A stretch of DNA of 64,000 nucleotides from Ruminococcus sp. (GCA_017470535.1 JAFUYP010000009.1:23345-87344), one strand, 5' to 3'. Counted from the first letter of the stretch, positions 17,286 to 26,238 are shown. The notes: generated by a model not told the origin, from the letters alone. Numbers and translations are program-made.

Positions 17286-18104
17286 TTATATTTTCCTGCT
17301 GTCCGGCAGCAGATCATATAAAAGCCCCATAGCAAAGCTCGTTTCCGACCAGGAGTATTCTATCATGTATTCACCCTTGTACAGAGCGAGCGCCTGCCTG
17401 CTTCCCGACAGCGCATCGTACAGATCGCACGAAACATAGTCCTTGTTTATCTGTAACTGCCTGTTCTGCTTGACGACAGCTTTTTCAAGCCCGTTTTTTT
17501 TCAGGTCAGCCAACAGACTTCGTACCGAGTTTGAAACTCTCTTGGAAGCCGGGGCATCAAAATCCGTTATCCCGAAAACATCAGCCGCAATATCATGGCT
17601 CGTAACAGGATAGCCGCACTGATCTATAAGATATGCAAGTATCTCCTTTGATACGGTGCGTGAGAACCTCATGACCTCGCCGTCAGGTCTTAGCACCATA
17701 AACGAGCCGAATGTCATAGCACGCAGCTTGTTGTTACCCTTGTCCGACACAGGGTATCTCAGATGTTCAAGAGCCTCTTTTAAGTCCCCGGGACTTATCG
17801 GAGAGGTAAGAAATGCACTGCAATAGACCCTGTGTGCATCAAGTGCGTATTCAGGACAGGCGGTCATGAATATGATATTCACATAAGACTGCTGCTTTTC
17901 TATCCGGCGGACTGTGCTGATAAGCTGTGAGCCATACAGCTCCGGGCAGATAAATATTATATCCACTCTTTGCTCTTTGAGTATCTGTAAAGCGTGAAGC
18001 ATATCATCAGCAGACAGATGCTCGCCCTTCTTGTCGATAGCCTGCATGAGCGTATGCACCTGAGCGCATATCGGTTCAGTGTGATCGAGAGTTAGTGTTA
18101 TCAT
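17286..18104 (-). CDS. Response-regulator-like protein with C-terminal winged helix (SARP/OmpR type)
   Basis: A 272-residue regulator. Residues 1-115 read as a receiver-like domain (DIIFICPELYGSQLISTVRR, then IIFMTACPEYALDA). The acceptor aspartate position is occupied by Pro-Glu, so it may not be phosphorylated. Residues about 125-225 form a winged-helix domain (MTFGSFMVLRPDGEVMRFSRTVSKEILAYLID) of the trans_reg_C/SARP kind. No histidine kinase lies beside it. It is upstream of the leader-peptide operon on the same strand and is the likely activator at the phased GGTGAA repeats. Confidence 0.65.
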   Translation of the reverse strand: MITLTLDHTEPICAQVHTLMQAIDKKGEHLSADDMLHALQILKEQRVDIIFICPELYGSQLISTVRRIEKQQSYVNIIFMTACPEYALDAHRVYCSAFLTSPISPGDLKEALEHLRYPVSDKGNNKLRAMTFGSFMVLRPDGEVMRFSRTVSKEILAYLIDQCGYPVTSHDIAADVFGITDFDAPASKRVSNSVRSLLADLKKNGLEKAVVKQNRQLQINKDYVSCDLYDALSGSRQALALYKGEYMIEYSWSETSFAMGLLYDLLPDSRKI

Positions 18105-18141
18105 TTTCTTTCCTTCCGGCTCCTGCTTTCAGGTAATGCCT

Positions 18142-18798
18142 TTACCTTTTAAGATATTCGCTCGATACCGGGAACTCAAAATAAGTATCCGGGTACGGCT
18201 CGTCTTTGAGCATAAAGTGCCACCATTCGCAGAATATCGGCTCAAAGCCGCCACGCACCATTACCCTTTGCAGCATCATCCTGTTTTCGTACTGAGCTTC
18301 GGTTATGTCCTTAAAATCCGGGTGCGACCTCTCACTGAACAGATCAAACGGTCCTCCCATGTCAAGCTCTCTGCCGGTCTTCATGTCAAGCAGTGTGACA
18401 TCGACAGCACTTCCTCTGCTGTGACTTGACTGCTTGGCGATGTAGCCCTTTCTGAACAGCTCCTGCTTTTCAAGCTCGGGATAGAAATACGGCTTCATGC
18501 GAATGTCGGTATCCTCTATGCCCCACCTTACGAACTGCCTTACCGCCGACGCCGGACGGTAAGCATCAAAGACTTTCAGACGGTACCCGTGTACCAAAAA
18601 CTCCTGACTGACTTCTTTTAGCGCCCTTGCCGCTTCTATCGTCAGCAGAGCGCACGGCTCCTCGTATCCGTCAACACGGTCGCCTAAAAAATTGTATGTA
18701 GAATAATAACGTATCTCCTGTATTATCGAAGGGATAAACTCTCCTAATACCACGAACCCCGACGGGTCCTTTGTGGGATCATTGATAAACTGTTTCAT
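18142..18798 (-). CDS. D-alanyl-D-alanine dipeptidase (VanX/DdpX family)
   Basis: A 218-residue zinc peptidase. The metal site is SSHSRGSAVDVTL (SxHxxGxAxD) with a C-terminal EWWHF, both diagnostic of VanX/DdpX. The Arg in the FDAYRP segment is the usual transition-state arginine. It cleaves D-Ala-D-Ala; without vanH or vanA neighbours, a cell-wall turnover role is more likely than glycopeptide resistance. No signal peptide, so cytoplasmic. The start is the ATG at 18798 with GGAG 7 bases upstream. It has its own promoter divergent from the TetR gene. Confidence 0.85.
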   Translation of the reverse strand: MKQFINDPTKDPSGFVVLGEFIPSIIQEIRYYSTYNFLGDRVDGYEEPCALLTIEAARALKEVSQEFLVHGYRLKVFDAYRPASAVRQFVRWGIEDTDIRMKPYFYPELEKQELFRKGYIAKQSSHSRGSAVDVTLLDMKTGRELDMGGPFDLFSERSHPDFKDITEAQYENRMMLQRVMVRGGFEPIFCEWWHFMLKDEPYPDTYFEFPVSSEYLKR

Positions 18799-18829
18799 AA
18801 GCATCTCCAATTATTATAGTATAGTATAT

Positions 18830-18924
18830 ATTGTAACACTTTTGTGAATAAAAGTCAATCAGTTTTACCGTTTTGGTCAAAAGAATAATTATTGCTTGCA
18901 ATATCGGGATATATGTGTTATAAT
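18830..18924. promoter_or_regulatory. Divergent promoters for the VanX-like and TetR genes
   Basis: The minus strand has TTGACT (18853-18858), 17 bases, TACAAT (18830-18835), driving the dipeptidase. The plus strand has TTGCAA (18896-18901), 17 bases, TATAAT (18919-18924), driving the TetR regulator. No clear TetR palindrome was seen between them. Confidence 0.75.
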
Positions 18925-18985
18925 AGAATTTATCCGGAATGAGTTTTATGTTTAAGCAAATGTGTTTCAGGTATGGTGATGATAT

Positions 18986-19570
18986 ATGGAAGAAAAGAAA
19001 ACAGACCGCCGCAGTGAAAAGACAAGAAAGGCTATCCGTGAGGCGCTCACAGAGCTGCTTACCGATAAGCCGCTCGGCAAGGTCACGGTGCAGGAGATAG
19101 CCGACAAAGCAGATGTCAACAGGGTGACATTTTATAAGCACTATCTTGATGTGTACGACCTTTATGATAAGATAGAGGAGGATGTCCTTGTTGCAATGGG
19201 GCTTCTTATGCTCTCGCTGGAGGAGCTTGAATCAGAGCAGTTCTTCTCGCACCTTATAGACTATATAGATGAGAACAAGGCGATATTCAGACTCATTTTC
19301 AGCCCTAATGTCCCGGGGCAGCTCAAGGATAGATTCAATAAACTTATCTATGGCGTTTTCATGCAGATACAGGCTGAAAAGCTGGAAATAGATCTTAATG
19401 ACAAGCAGCTCAGCTTTAATGTGTGCTACCGCTCTCAGGGCTGTATCGCCGTGCTTGAAAAGTGGGTCAGGGGAGATTTCTCCGAACCTAAGGATCTTAT
19501 AATAAAGACTGTATCCGGTCTTGACCTTAATACAGAGGATTATATAATGTATATCCTTGATAAAAAGTAA
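18986..19570 (+). CDS. TetR/AcrR-family transcriptional regulator
   Basis: A 194-residue regulator. The N-terminal helix-turn-helix spans about residues 11-55 (RKAIREALTELLTDKPLGKVTVQEIADKADVNRVTFYKHY). The C-terminal ligand/dimer domain resembles the TetR_C_7 group. It is divergently placed from the VanX-like gene and convergent with the LtrA-like gene. The target is not evident. Confidence 0.85.
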   Translation: MEEKKTDRRSEKTRKAIREALTELLTDKPLGKVTVQEIADKADVNRVTFYKHYLDVYDLYDKIEEDVLVAMGLLMLSLEELESEQFFSHLIDYIDENKAIFRLIFSPNVPGQLKDRFNKLIYGVFMQIQAEKLEIDLNDKQLSFNVCYRSQGCIAVLEKWVRGDFSEPKDLIIKTVSGLDLNTEDYIMYILDKK

Positions 19571-19574
19571 ATAC

Positions 19575-19606
19575 AAGCGCTGTGACAAATAACAAGTCAC
19601 AGCGCT
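19575..19606. terminator. Bidirectional terminator between TetR and LtrA-like genes
   Basis: AAGCGCTGTGAC (19575-19586) and GTCACAGCGCTT (19595-19606) form a perfect 12-bp stem between two convergent genes. T or A residues flank both sides. Confidence 0.82.
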
Positions 19607-19610
19607 TTTG

Positions 19611-20741
19611 TCATTCTTTATTATATTTCCCTATCCTGTAGATCACCGCATATGCTATGAATACATATGCTGTACTTATAAGTATATTCAGCCGCATATT
19701 ATCTCTTAGAAGTATCATAAGCACCACAAAGCTTAAAGCAGCGCTTGCCGTTTTCAGATAAAACCCGGCTTTGGGCTTGCAGGTCTTTTTGGCAAAGCGT
19801 GATGTCAGGAAAAGCGGTATGAAATACATAAGCAATGAGCCGATAAGCATAGCCAGCTTGGGCATAAGCTCTATCTTCTCCTCACGCATGAATTCAAGTG
19901 ATGTGGTGATGTTGTTTAGTCCGAAAATGATAAAGATATGTATAAGCATATACCATAGCCCGTCATTTTTCTGTTCACGGTCTAATATGTGGTCGTATAG
20001 TGTCTCGTAGCTCAAAAACAGCCCGACGACAATCAGAAACGCCATAACGCAGAAGTAGATGTTGTTTAAGGTAATCTCGCCCTCAAAATACCCTGCGACA
20101 GCTATGACCATCTCGCCGAAGGTAAACACAACATAAAGCATAGCCCTCTCCGACAGATGAGTAAAATCGACCTCAGTCTCGCCGCCGCCCCTGCCTGTGA
20201 GCATCGTCACGACTATGCCGAAAATTATCGGCAGATAAGACGCATCATTCCCTGTAAAGATGTAAAGCGGTATCATCGCAAACACCATAACGCTTTCCGC
20301 TATAAGCGTCATGATGATATGCTTTATGTTTCTCGCAAGGGCATTGTCGCCTTTGTGCGTGTGCAGCTCTATTATATACTGTAAGGCGATGTTTAAGAGT
20401 ATCAGTCCCCACGCCGCATGATACTGGGCATGGAAGTCCGCCCATTTGTCAGTAGTACCCTCGCCTATAAAGTAGAGCAAAAACATATTCGTAAAGAGAA
20501 ATATATGCTCCCTTGCACCGTTTTTGCCAAAGAGATTTATGTAGTATGTCGAGTAGTTCCATATCTGAATGACTGCCAGTGTGCAGAGAATGTAAGCTGT
20601 CATCATGCCCGGCTGTATCCGCCCGTCAGATATGTGGTGGAGCAGCGAATTGTTGCGCCCTATCATGTATACGAATATCAGATCATATATAAGCTCTGAG
20701 TATTCGACCTTCTTTTCTTCCTTGTGTAAGTTCAGTATCAT
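19611..20741 (-). CDS. LtrA-family multi-pass membrane protein
   Basis: A 376-residue protein with about ten hydrophobic helices. The N-terminal KVEYSELIYDLIFVYMIGR matches the family signature of low-temperature-requirement protein A (xELFFDLVFV). The function is unknown in the family. The ATG at 20741 overlaps the TGA of the upstream P1 peptidase gene (ATGA), so the pair is translationally coupled. The N-terminal 20 codons of the longer frame lie inside the peptidase and are not used. Confidence 0.75.
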   Translation of the reverse strand: MILNLHKEEKKVEYSELIYDLIFVYMIGRNNSLLHHISDGRIQPGMMTAYILCTLAVIQIWNYSTYYINLFGKNGAREHIFLFTNMFLLYFIGEGTTDKWADFHAQYHAAWGLILLNIALQYIIELHTHKGDNALARNIKHIIMTLIAESVMVFAMIPLYIFTGNDASYLPIIFGIVVTMLTGRGGGETEVDFTHLSERAMLYVVFTFGEMVIAVAGYFEGEITLNNIYFCVMAFLIVVGLFLSYETLYDHILDREQKNDGLWYMLIHIFIIFGLNNITTSLEFMREEKIELMPKLAMLIGSLLMYFIPLFLTSRFAKKTCKPKAGFYLKTASAALSFVVLMILLRDNMRLNILISTAYVFIAYAVIYRIGKYNKE

Positions 20742-21715
20742 GGCTTTGCCGTCCCTATGTCCCTTGCCGATAAAAGACCGTATGCGCCGCAAGTGTTGCA
20801 TACAGCATTTTCGATAGCACGGCTGACCACTTCACAGGCGATAGAGCCGACTACGTCCATGTCAGCCGTAACATCGCCTACACTCACAGCATAAAGACTG
20901 TCGCCGTCGGCAGTGGTGTTTACAGGATCTATCGAGCGGACGATGCCGTTGTGCCCCATTGCAGCTATCCTGGCGAGTGCATATTTGTCAAACCTTGCAT
21001 TGGTTATCACCGCACCGATAGTCGTGTTTGATATAAACTTGTTCTCAGTCACAGTATACGACCCTTTGAGTATCTCATATGAGCTGCCGATGCTTTTTTT
21101 GTCATCATTCAGGATACCTGCTATCAGCCTGCCTGTTTTGAGGTCTTTTACATCGCACAGACTGTTCACCACCACGACCGCACCGACGATAAGCTCACCT
21201 GTCCGGTAAGCAAAGCTCCCTATGCCGGACTTCATAGCATATCCTATGCCCCTTAGCTTTCCGACAGATGCGCCGCATCCTGCACCAAAGCTGCCGTCTT
21301 TGTAATTCGGCGCTTCAAGCGCTGTCCTTGCGGCAGTATAGCCCATAGCCCTGTCTGGTCTTACGTCTGCTCTGCTGACTGTCAGATCGAATATGTCAGA
21401 CTGTACCACAAGCGGCACTTTTGTCACTCCCACATCAAATCCTATGCCCTGCTCTTCAAGACACTGCATAACGCCGTCCGCTGCGCCCAGCCCGAATGAG
21501 CTGCCTCCGGCAAGAACGACTGCGTGTATCCTGTTGTTGGTAGTGCGTGCATCTAAAAGCGGTGTTTCCCTTGACGACGGACCTCCGCCCCTGATATCGA
21601 CACCGGCGTCCATGCCGTCTTTTGCGATGATGACCGTGCAGCCGGTGGCTGCATCAGCGTTCTCGGTCTGACCTATGCAAATGCCGGGAATGTCAGTTAT
21701 TTTTATTTCCTTCAT
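20738..21715 (-). CDS. P1-family (S58, DmpA-like) self-processing aminopeptidase
   Basis: A 325-residue N-terminal-nucleophile hydrolase. The glycine-rich oxyanion region GSFGAGCGASVGKL is at about 141-154. The self-cleavage site is N230-TTIGAVITNA, where the Thr after Asn230 becomes the nucleophile of the small subunit. The family releases N-terminal residues, often D-amino acids or beta-peptides. It is cytoplasmic. It is transcribed from a full consensus promoter and coupled to the LtrA-like gene. With the nearby D-Ala-D-Ala dipeptidase, D-amino acid metabolism is a possible theme, but this is inference. Confidence 0.85.
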   Translation of the reverse strand: MKEIKITDIPGICIGQTENADAATGCTVIIAKDGMDAGVDIRGGGPSSRETPLLDARTTNNRIHAVVLAGGSSFGLGAADGVMQCLEEQGIGFDVGVTKVPLVVQSDIFDLTVSRADVRPDRAMGYTAARTALEAPNYKDGSFGAGCGASVGKLRGIGYAMKSGIGSFAYRTGELIVGAVVVVNSLCDVKDLKTGRLIAGILNDDKKSIGSSYEILKGSYTVTENKFISNTTIGAVITNARFDKYALARIAAMGHNGIVRSIDPVNTTADGDSLYAVSVGDVTADMDVVGSIACEVVSRAIENAVCNTCGAYGLLSARDIGTAKP

Positions 21716-21752
21716 ATTATCACCTTGCTTGCTTTTTGTTTATTATGATAGT

Positions 21753-21830
21753 ATTATAACACATTTGTTGAAAATAGTCAAACAAAATGACTGCGTTATC
21801 ATTGACAAACCACTTGTGCTGTGATACAAT
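21753..21830. promoter_or_regulatory. Divergent promoters for the P1 peptidase and aldo/keto reductase
   Basis: Minus strand: TTGACT (21776-21781), 17 bases, TATAAT (21753-21758). Plus strand: TTGACA (21802-21807), 17 bases, TACAAT (21825-21830). The two -35 boxes are only 20 bp apart, so the two polymerases may compete. Confidence 0.75.
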
Positions 21831-21859
21831 TAGTAAAAATACAAGACTGGAGGGTGCAT

Positions 21860-23050
21860 ATGAATTACAGAAACGACAAACACGGCGAGCCTGTTTCGAT
21901 ACTTGGCTTTGGCTGTATGAGATTTACCAAAAACGGCAGGAGCATAGACATCCCCAAAGCCGAGCGTGAGATAATGGCGGCTTATAAAGCAGGCGTCAAT
22001 TATTTCGATACAGCATATCTATATCCCGGCAGTGAAGCGGCTATAGGGGAGATATTTGAGAAAAACGGCATCAGAAAAAAGATAAAGATCGCCACAAAGC
22101 TGCCGCAGTATATGGTAGGCTCTTCTCAGGCGATAGATAAGTATTTCGATGAGGAACTCAGACGCCTGCGTACAGACTATGTAGACTACTACCTTATGCA
22201 CCATGTCACCGATATAGTGCAGTGGGAAAAGCTCAAAGCCTTGGGCATCATCGAATGGATAGAGAAGAAGAAAAAGTCAGGTCAGATAAGAAATATCGGC
22301 TTTTCATACCACGGCAATACAAAGAACTTCCTGAAAATACTTGATGATCACGACTGGGATATGTGCCAGATACAGTATAACTACCTTGATGTGACATCAC
22401 AGGCAGGAGTCGCAGGGCTTAAAGCAGCTGCGAAAAAGGGCATACCGGTCGTGATAATGGAGCCGCTGCGTGGCGGAAAGCTCGTAGACCTTCTGCCGGC
22501 TGATGCAAAAAGGCTCATAAAAAACAGCGGTCTTGGCTATACCCCGGCAGAGCTTGCATTCCGCTGGCTGTGGGATCAGCCGGAGGTCACCTGTGTGCTC
22601 TCTGGCATGAACTCACTTAAAATGGTGAAGGAAAACTGTAAGAGCGCATCGACTGCAAAGGCTCATGCTTTTACAGATGAACATTTCAGACTGATAGATA
22701 AGGTCAGAAAGAGCATTAATAAGACCATGAAGGTAGGCTGTACAGGGTGCGAATACTGTATGCCCTGCCCCAAGGGCGTTGATATACCGGCAATATTCCG
22801 CTGCTATAACAGAATGTATTCCGAGGGCAAAAACGCCGGAAGGCTCGAATACGCCCAGACGACCGCTTTGCAAAAGCAGCCGACCTTTGCGACACAGTGT
22901 ATAAAATGCGGCAAGTGCGAGCGCCACTGTCCGCAGAAGATCAAGATACGCAAAAAGCTCGTTATCGCAGACCGGGAGCTAAGACCATTCTATATCAAAG
23001 CAGGTATAGCTGTCGCAAGAAAGTATATGCTCAGAGAAAAGAAGAAATAA
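21860..23050 (+). CDS. Aldo/keto reductase with C-terminal 4Fe-4S domain
   Basis: A 396-residue protein. Residues 1-285 form an aldo/keto reductase barrel (DTAYLYPGSEAAIGE holds the catalytic Asp-Tyr region). The C-terminus has CTGCEYCMPCPKGVDIP and CIKCGKCERHCPQKI, cysteine patterns for two 4Fe-4S clusters. Family members act as ferredoxin-linked reductases in anaerobes; the substrate is unknown. The start is ATG 21860 after GGAGG; the frame extends upstream, but that part overlaps the promoter. Confidence 0.88.
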   Translation: MNYRNDKHGEPVSILGFGCMRFTKNGRSIDIPKAEREIMAAYKAGVNYFDTAYLYPGSEAAIGEIFEKNGIRKKIKIATKLPQYMVGSSQAIDKYFDEELRRLRTDYVDYYLMHHVTDIVQWEKLKALGIIEWIEKKKKSGQIRNIGFSYHGNTKNFLKILDDHDWDMCQIQYNYLDVTSQAGVAGLKAAAKKGIPVVIMEPLRGGKLVDLLPADAKRLIKNSGLGYTPAELAFRWLWDQPEVTCVLSGMNSLKMVKENCKSASTAKAHAFTDEHFRLIDKVRKSINKTMKVGCTGCEYCMPCPKGVDIPAIFRCYNRMYSEGKNAGRLEYAQTTALQKQPTFATQCIKCGKCERHCPQKIKIRKKLVIADRELRPFYIKAGIAVARKYMLREKKK

Positions 23051-23071
23051 CACAAAGGTGAGGTGAAAGCT

Positions 23072-24244
23072 ATGAGGACAGAGTTTAATGACGGTACACT
23101 CGTGATATACCTTTCGGGGCGTATAGACAGCGCCAATGCAGCACAGTATGAAAAGGAGATATTCTCTGCACTGGAAGCATACGATGCCGGCAGAGTCGAA
23201 TTTGATGCGTCGATGCTCGGTTATATCTCATCTGCAGGGCTCAGGATACTCATGGCTGTCAGAAAGAGCATCGGAGACAGCTTTTGCATCGTGAATGTGT
23301 CGGGCAGCGTATATGATATATTTGAAACAACGGGGTTTACGCATATCCTTAATGTCCGCAAGACGCTCAGGATAATATCGGTCGGCGGCTGTAAAAAAAT
23401 AGGCAGCAGCAAAAACGCAGCAGTCTACCGCCTTAATCCCGAAACGATAGTCAAGGTCTATAAGGGCGATGATGCTTCACCCGAAAGGATAGAGAAAAGC
23501 CGTGAGACCGCCAGACAGGTGTTCATGCACGATATACCCACGGTGATAGCCTTTGATATGGTAAGAGTCGGCATGGACTTTGGCGTGGTATATGAGATGC
23601 TAAGTGCCGAGCCTGTCGGAGCAATGATAAAAAAAGACCCCGACGGGATAAACAGATACGGCAGTATGATAGCCTCTCTTATGAAAAAGCTGCATAGTAC
23701 GGAATTTGAAAAAGGCATTCTCCCCGACGCAAGAGATGCTTACATAAATGACACAGCATGGCTCCACGATAACGGCTGGTATGATGATGCGGAATATGAG
23801 CGTGTAAACAGACTGATAGAAGATATACCTTACAGGAATACATTTATCCATTCATATCTCCACCCTGGAAATATAATGGTGCATAATGATGAGCTTGTGC
23901 TGATAGATGTTGATGATGCAGCGACAGGTCATCCCGTCATAGAGCTTGCAGGGATGTATAACGGCTATCACTTCGGTGCGTCGGACGATAATGACGATTT
24001 TTCGGGTCTTGACCAAAAGGAGCTTTCGGCATTGTGGGAGGTCATACTGAGCAGCTATCTTGAAACTTCCGACCCTGAAAAGCTCGCTGATGCGGACAGA
24101 ACGATAAAAGCATACAGCCTGCTCAGACAGATAAGAGTAACAGCCGCTGATGAAGCACTTAGCAAAAGGACCAGAAAGTCAAGGGTGGAAAAGCTGAAAA
24201 AAGAGCTTTTTGATGCTTGTGACACACTTGTCCCTGTCCCGTGA
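23072..24244 (+). CDS. STAS domain fused to an aminoglycoside-phosphotransferase-like kinase
   Basis: A 390-residue fusion. Residues 1-100 are a STAS domain with GYISSAGLRIL at the usual phospho-serine helix. A kinase-like domain of the choline/aminoglycoside kinase fold follows: KVYKGDD (lysine of the N lobe), then FIHSYLHPGNIM and VLIDVDDA. The usual HGDxHPGN loop reads HSYLHPGN, so the catalytic Asp is replaced by Tyr262, while Asn267 and the metal Asp279 remain. It may be a pseudokinase or use another base. ATG 23072 is 8 bases after AGGTGAGG. The HPr gene follows within 15 bases. Confidence 0.78.
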   Translation: MRTEFNDGTLVIYLSGRIDSANAAQYEKEIFSALEAYDAGRVEFDASMLGYISSAGLRILMAVRKSIGDSFCIVNVSGSVYDIFETTGFTHILNVRKTLRIISVGGCKKIGSSKNAAVYRLNPETIVKVYKGDDASPERIEKSRETARQVFMHDIPTVIAFDMVRVGMDFGVVYEMLSAEPVGAMIKKDPDGINRYGSMIASLMKKLHSTEFEKGILPDARDAYINDTAWLHDNGWYDDAEYERVNRLIEDIPYRNTFIHSYLHPGNIMVHNDELVLIDVDDAATGHPVIELAGMYNGYHFGASDDNDDFSGLDQKELSALWEVILSSYLETSDPEKLADADRTIKAYSLLRQIRVTAADEALSKRTRKSRVEKLKKELFDACDTLVPVP

Positions 24245-24259
24245 AATGAGGTGCATAAA

Positions 24260-24529
24260 ATGGTATCAAAAAAAGTAACGATAGTAAACGAAATGGGCTT
24301 GCATATGCGTCTTGCCGGGGATATAGTCAAGGCTGTCAAGGCTCACCCCGGAGCTGATGTGCGTATCAGGTCAAAAAATAAAGAGGTAAAGGCGTCATCT
24401 GTCATGCAGATAATGATGGCAGGTATCAAAAAAGGCGATGAGGCAGAGGTGATAGTTTCGGGCAGCGATGAGCAGGCTGTGCTTGATGAGCTTATCATAA
24501 TGATACAAGAAGGCTTCGGCAAAGAATAA
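24260..24529 (+). CDS. ptsH: HPr-family phosphocarrier protein
   Basis: An 89-residue HPr-like protein. His15 in NEMGLHMRLA is the PEP-dependent phosphorylation site, and Ser46 in KASSVMQIM is the HPr-kinase site. The usual GLHARPA reads GLHMRLA, which departs from canonical PtsH, so a regulatory (Crh-like but His-bearing) or specialised HPr is possible. ATG 24260 lies behind GAGGTG. It probably shares a transcript with the STAS-kinase fusion and is ended by a strong terminator. Confidence 0.82.
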   Translation: MVSKKVTIVNEMGLHMRLAGDIVKAVKAHPGADVRIRSKNKEVKASSVMQIMMAGIKKGDEAEVIVSGSDEQAVLDELIIMIQEGFGKE

Positions 24530-24534
24530 TACCA

Positions 24535-24567
24535 TGCCCCGGGAGCGGCAATGCTTCCGGGGCATTT
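24535..24567 (+). terminator. Rho-independent terminator after HPr
   Basis: TGCCCCGGGAGC (24535-24546) pairs with GCTTCCGGGGCA (24553-24564) with one wobble, followed by TTTTAT. Confidence 0.88.
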
Positions 24568-24589
24568 TATAAATCTATGTAAAAAAGCA

Positions 24590-24618
24590 TTGACTAAGCC
24601 GATGATATATGTTATAAT
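24590..24618 (+). promoter_or_regulatory. Promoter of the lar operon
   Basis: TTGACT (24590-24595), a 17-base spacer and TATAAT (24613-24618), 43 bases before larE. Confidence 0.78.
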
Positions 24619-24660
24619 GTACTATAAATATATAAGATTTCCCACTGGAAATTGTTGTAA

Positions 24661-25491
24661 ATGACCATAGGCGGTGATATCTTGACAACTGATGAAAAAT
24701 ATGATGCACTGCTTTCTTACCTAAAAAACTTAGGCTCTGCGGCGGTGGCATTTTCAAGCGGAGTCGATTCGACTTTTCTTTTGTATGCCGCAAAGGAGGC
24801 ACTTTCTGATAAAGTCATAGCGGTGACAGCAAAGTCCTGCTCGTTTCCCGAGCGTGAGCTTGAAGAAGCCGTGAGCTTTTGCAGGGAGCAGGATATACGA
24901 CAAGTAGTAATAAGCTCAAAGGAGATAGAAAATGAAAGCTACCGTAAAAACCCGAAAGACCGCTGCTATATCTGTAAGAGCAGCTTGTTTGAGCAGATAA
25001 GGGAGGTCGCAGCTGAAAACGGCATGAACGCCGTCATAGAAGGCTCAAATAAAGACGACGAGGGCGACTACCGCCCGGGTCTTGTCGCTATAAAGGAGCA
25101 GGGCATTTTAAGCCCACTGCGTGAGGTCGGACTCACTAAGCCTGAGATACGGGAGCTGTCCAAAAAACTGGATCTAAACACATGGGATAAGCCTTCCTAT
25201 GCCTGCCTTGCGTCCCGTGTCCCATATGGTGAAGAGATAAACGAGCAAAAGCTCAGAATGGTCGAAAAGGCGGAGCAGCTGCTCATAGATATGGGGATAA
25301 AACAGGTAAGAGTGCGTATCCACGGCACGCTTGCAAGGATAGAGGCAGACCCTTCACAGTTTGATATGCTACTTGAAAACAGAGAGCAGATAGTAAGCCG
25401 GCTCAGGGGGTACGGCTTTACATATATAGCTCTTGATATGCAGGGCTACCGCACAGGGAGCATGAACGAAACTATCAAAACAGATATATAG
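24661..25491 (+). CDS. larE: LarE, sulfur transferase of nickel-pincer cofactor synthesis
   Basis: A 276-residue PP-loop ATP pyrophosphatase. The PP-loop is AFSSGVDST (30-38), followed by RCYICKSSLFE (Cys102, Cys105) and PSYACLASRVPYG (Cys182). LarE adds sulfur to the pyridinium dicarboxylate precursor. In Lactobacillus LarE one cysteine is sacrificed; here a CxxC plus Cys182 suggests the three-cysteine, iron-sulfur-dependent type. The ATG at 24661 has a poor ribosome site. A TTG at 24682 lies 8 bases after AGGCGG and may be the true start, removing seven residues. First gene of the lar operon. Confidence 0.88.
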   Translation: MTIGGDILTTDEKYDALLSYLKNLGSAAVAFSSGVDSTFLLYAAKEALSDKVIAVTAKSCSFPERELEEAVSFCREQDIRQVVISSKEIENESYRKNPKDRCYICKSSLFEQIREVAAENGMNAVIEGSNKDDEGDYRPGLVAIKEQGILSPLREVGLTKPEIRELSKKLDLNTWDKPSYACLASRVPYGEEINEQKLRMVEKAEQLLIDMGIKQVRVRIHGTLARIEADPSQFDMLLENREQIVSRLRGYGFTYIALDMQGYRTGSMNETIKTDI

Positions 25492-25503
25492 GAGGAATTT
25501 ATC

Positions 25504-25923
25504 ATGGCTTGTTTTTTAGTACCGGCAACAGAGGCGATAGTTACAACGATAGCTGCAAAGGCAGTAAAGAAAAGCGAACATAAGGCAGAGCAGGCATCAG
25601 AAAATGTGCAGGCTCACCACGAGGGGGTAAAGCTCTCTCATAAGCTCGGCTGGCTCAATAATATGCTGTGGGGCGGCTCGGCGCTTTTGGCATTCGAGCA
25701 TATATGGCATGGCGAGGTAGAGCCGTTCTTTCCGTTTTTAACGGCGGCATCTGACCCTGCATCAACGTCAGAGATGCTTCATGAAATGGCGACATCAGGA
25801 ACAGCTATGGCTGCGGTGGTGACTCTTGCATGGGTGGGGCTTTGTGCAGTCTCCTCAAAGATAACAAAACGCCCTTCCGTGCAAACCGATACCTCCGATA
25901 CCACAGCAGAGGAGGGCGTATAG
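25504..25923 (+). CDS. Small membrane protein in the lar operon, unknown function
   Basis: A 139-residue protein. It starts with MACFLVPATEAIVTTIAAKAV, carries a charged, His-containing stretch (KKSEHKAEQASENVQAHHEGVKL), then two or three hydrophobic segments (MLWGGSALLAFEHIW, and AAVVTLAWVGLCAVSS). I do not recognise a family. The start is ATG 25504 after GGAGGA, 12 bases after larE, and the stop abuts the next gene. Its position inside the operon suggests a role in nickel supply or cofactor handling, but nothing in the sequence proves this. Confidence 0.65.
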   Translation: MACFLVPATEAIVTTIAAKAVKKSEHKAEQASENVQAHHEGVKLSHKLGWLNNMLWGGSALLAFEHIWHGEVEPFFPFLTAASDPASTSEMLHEMATSGTAMAAVVTLAWVGLCAVSSKITKRPSVQTDTSDTTAEEGV

Positions 25924-26238
25924 ATGACACTTCTTATAACAGTTTTCGCAGCGGTGATCTCGACCATTGTCTGGTATACAAAGCCCTCTGCAAGAAAGCT
26001 CAGACTCGGTATGCTCACACTTATGTACTGGGGCGCATCACTTATGTGGCTCGTTGACGCAGTGGCAGAGTACCTTGAAGTAAGGGCTGAGTATTTCACT
26101 CCAAAGCCCTCCGATATGCTTGGTGATGCTTTTTTAGGTCTTAGCGTCGTGGCACTCGGGCTTGTGATATGGCTTGTGAACGTACTTGTAAAGGACCCGT
26201 CAGGCGTTATAAAGAACGCTCTTGAAAGAAAGAACTGA
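25924..26238 (+). CDS. Second small membrane protein in the lar operon, unknown function
   Basis: A 104-residue protein with three predicted membrane helices (about 2-18, 28-48 and 70-92). It begins at ATG 25924 directly after the TAG of the preceding gene and ends 1 base before the larB start. It is paired with the 139-residue membrane protein; together they could form a small hetero-oligomer. No recognisable motif. Confidence 0.65.
   Translation: MTLLITVFAAVISTIVWYTKPSARKLRLGMLTLMYWGASLMWLVDAVAEYLEVRAEYFTPKPSDMLGDAFLGLSVVALGLVIWLVNVLVKDPSGVIKNALERKN

Noticed and set aside
18142-18798. Vancomycin resistance locus
   Set aside because: Only the VanX-like dipeptidase is present; no vanH, vanA or vanRS neighbours, and the enzyme is common in wall turnover.
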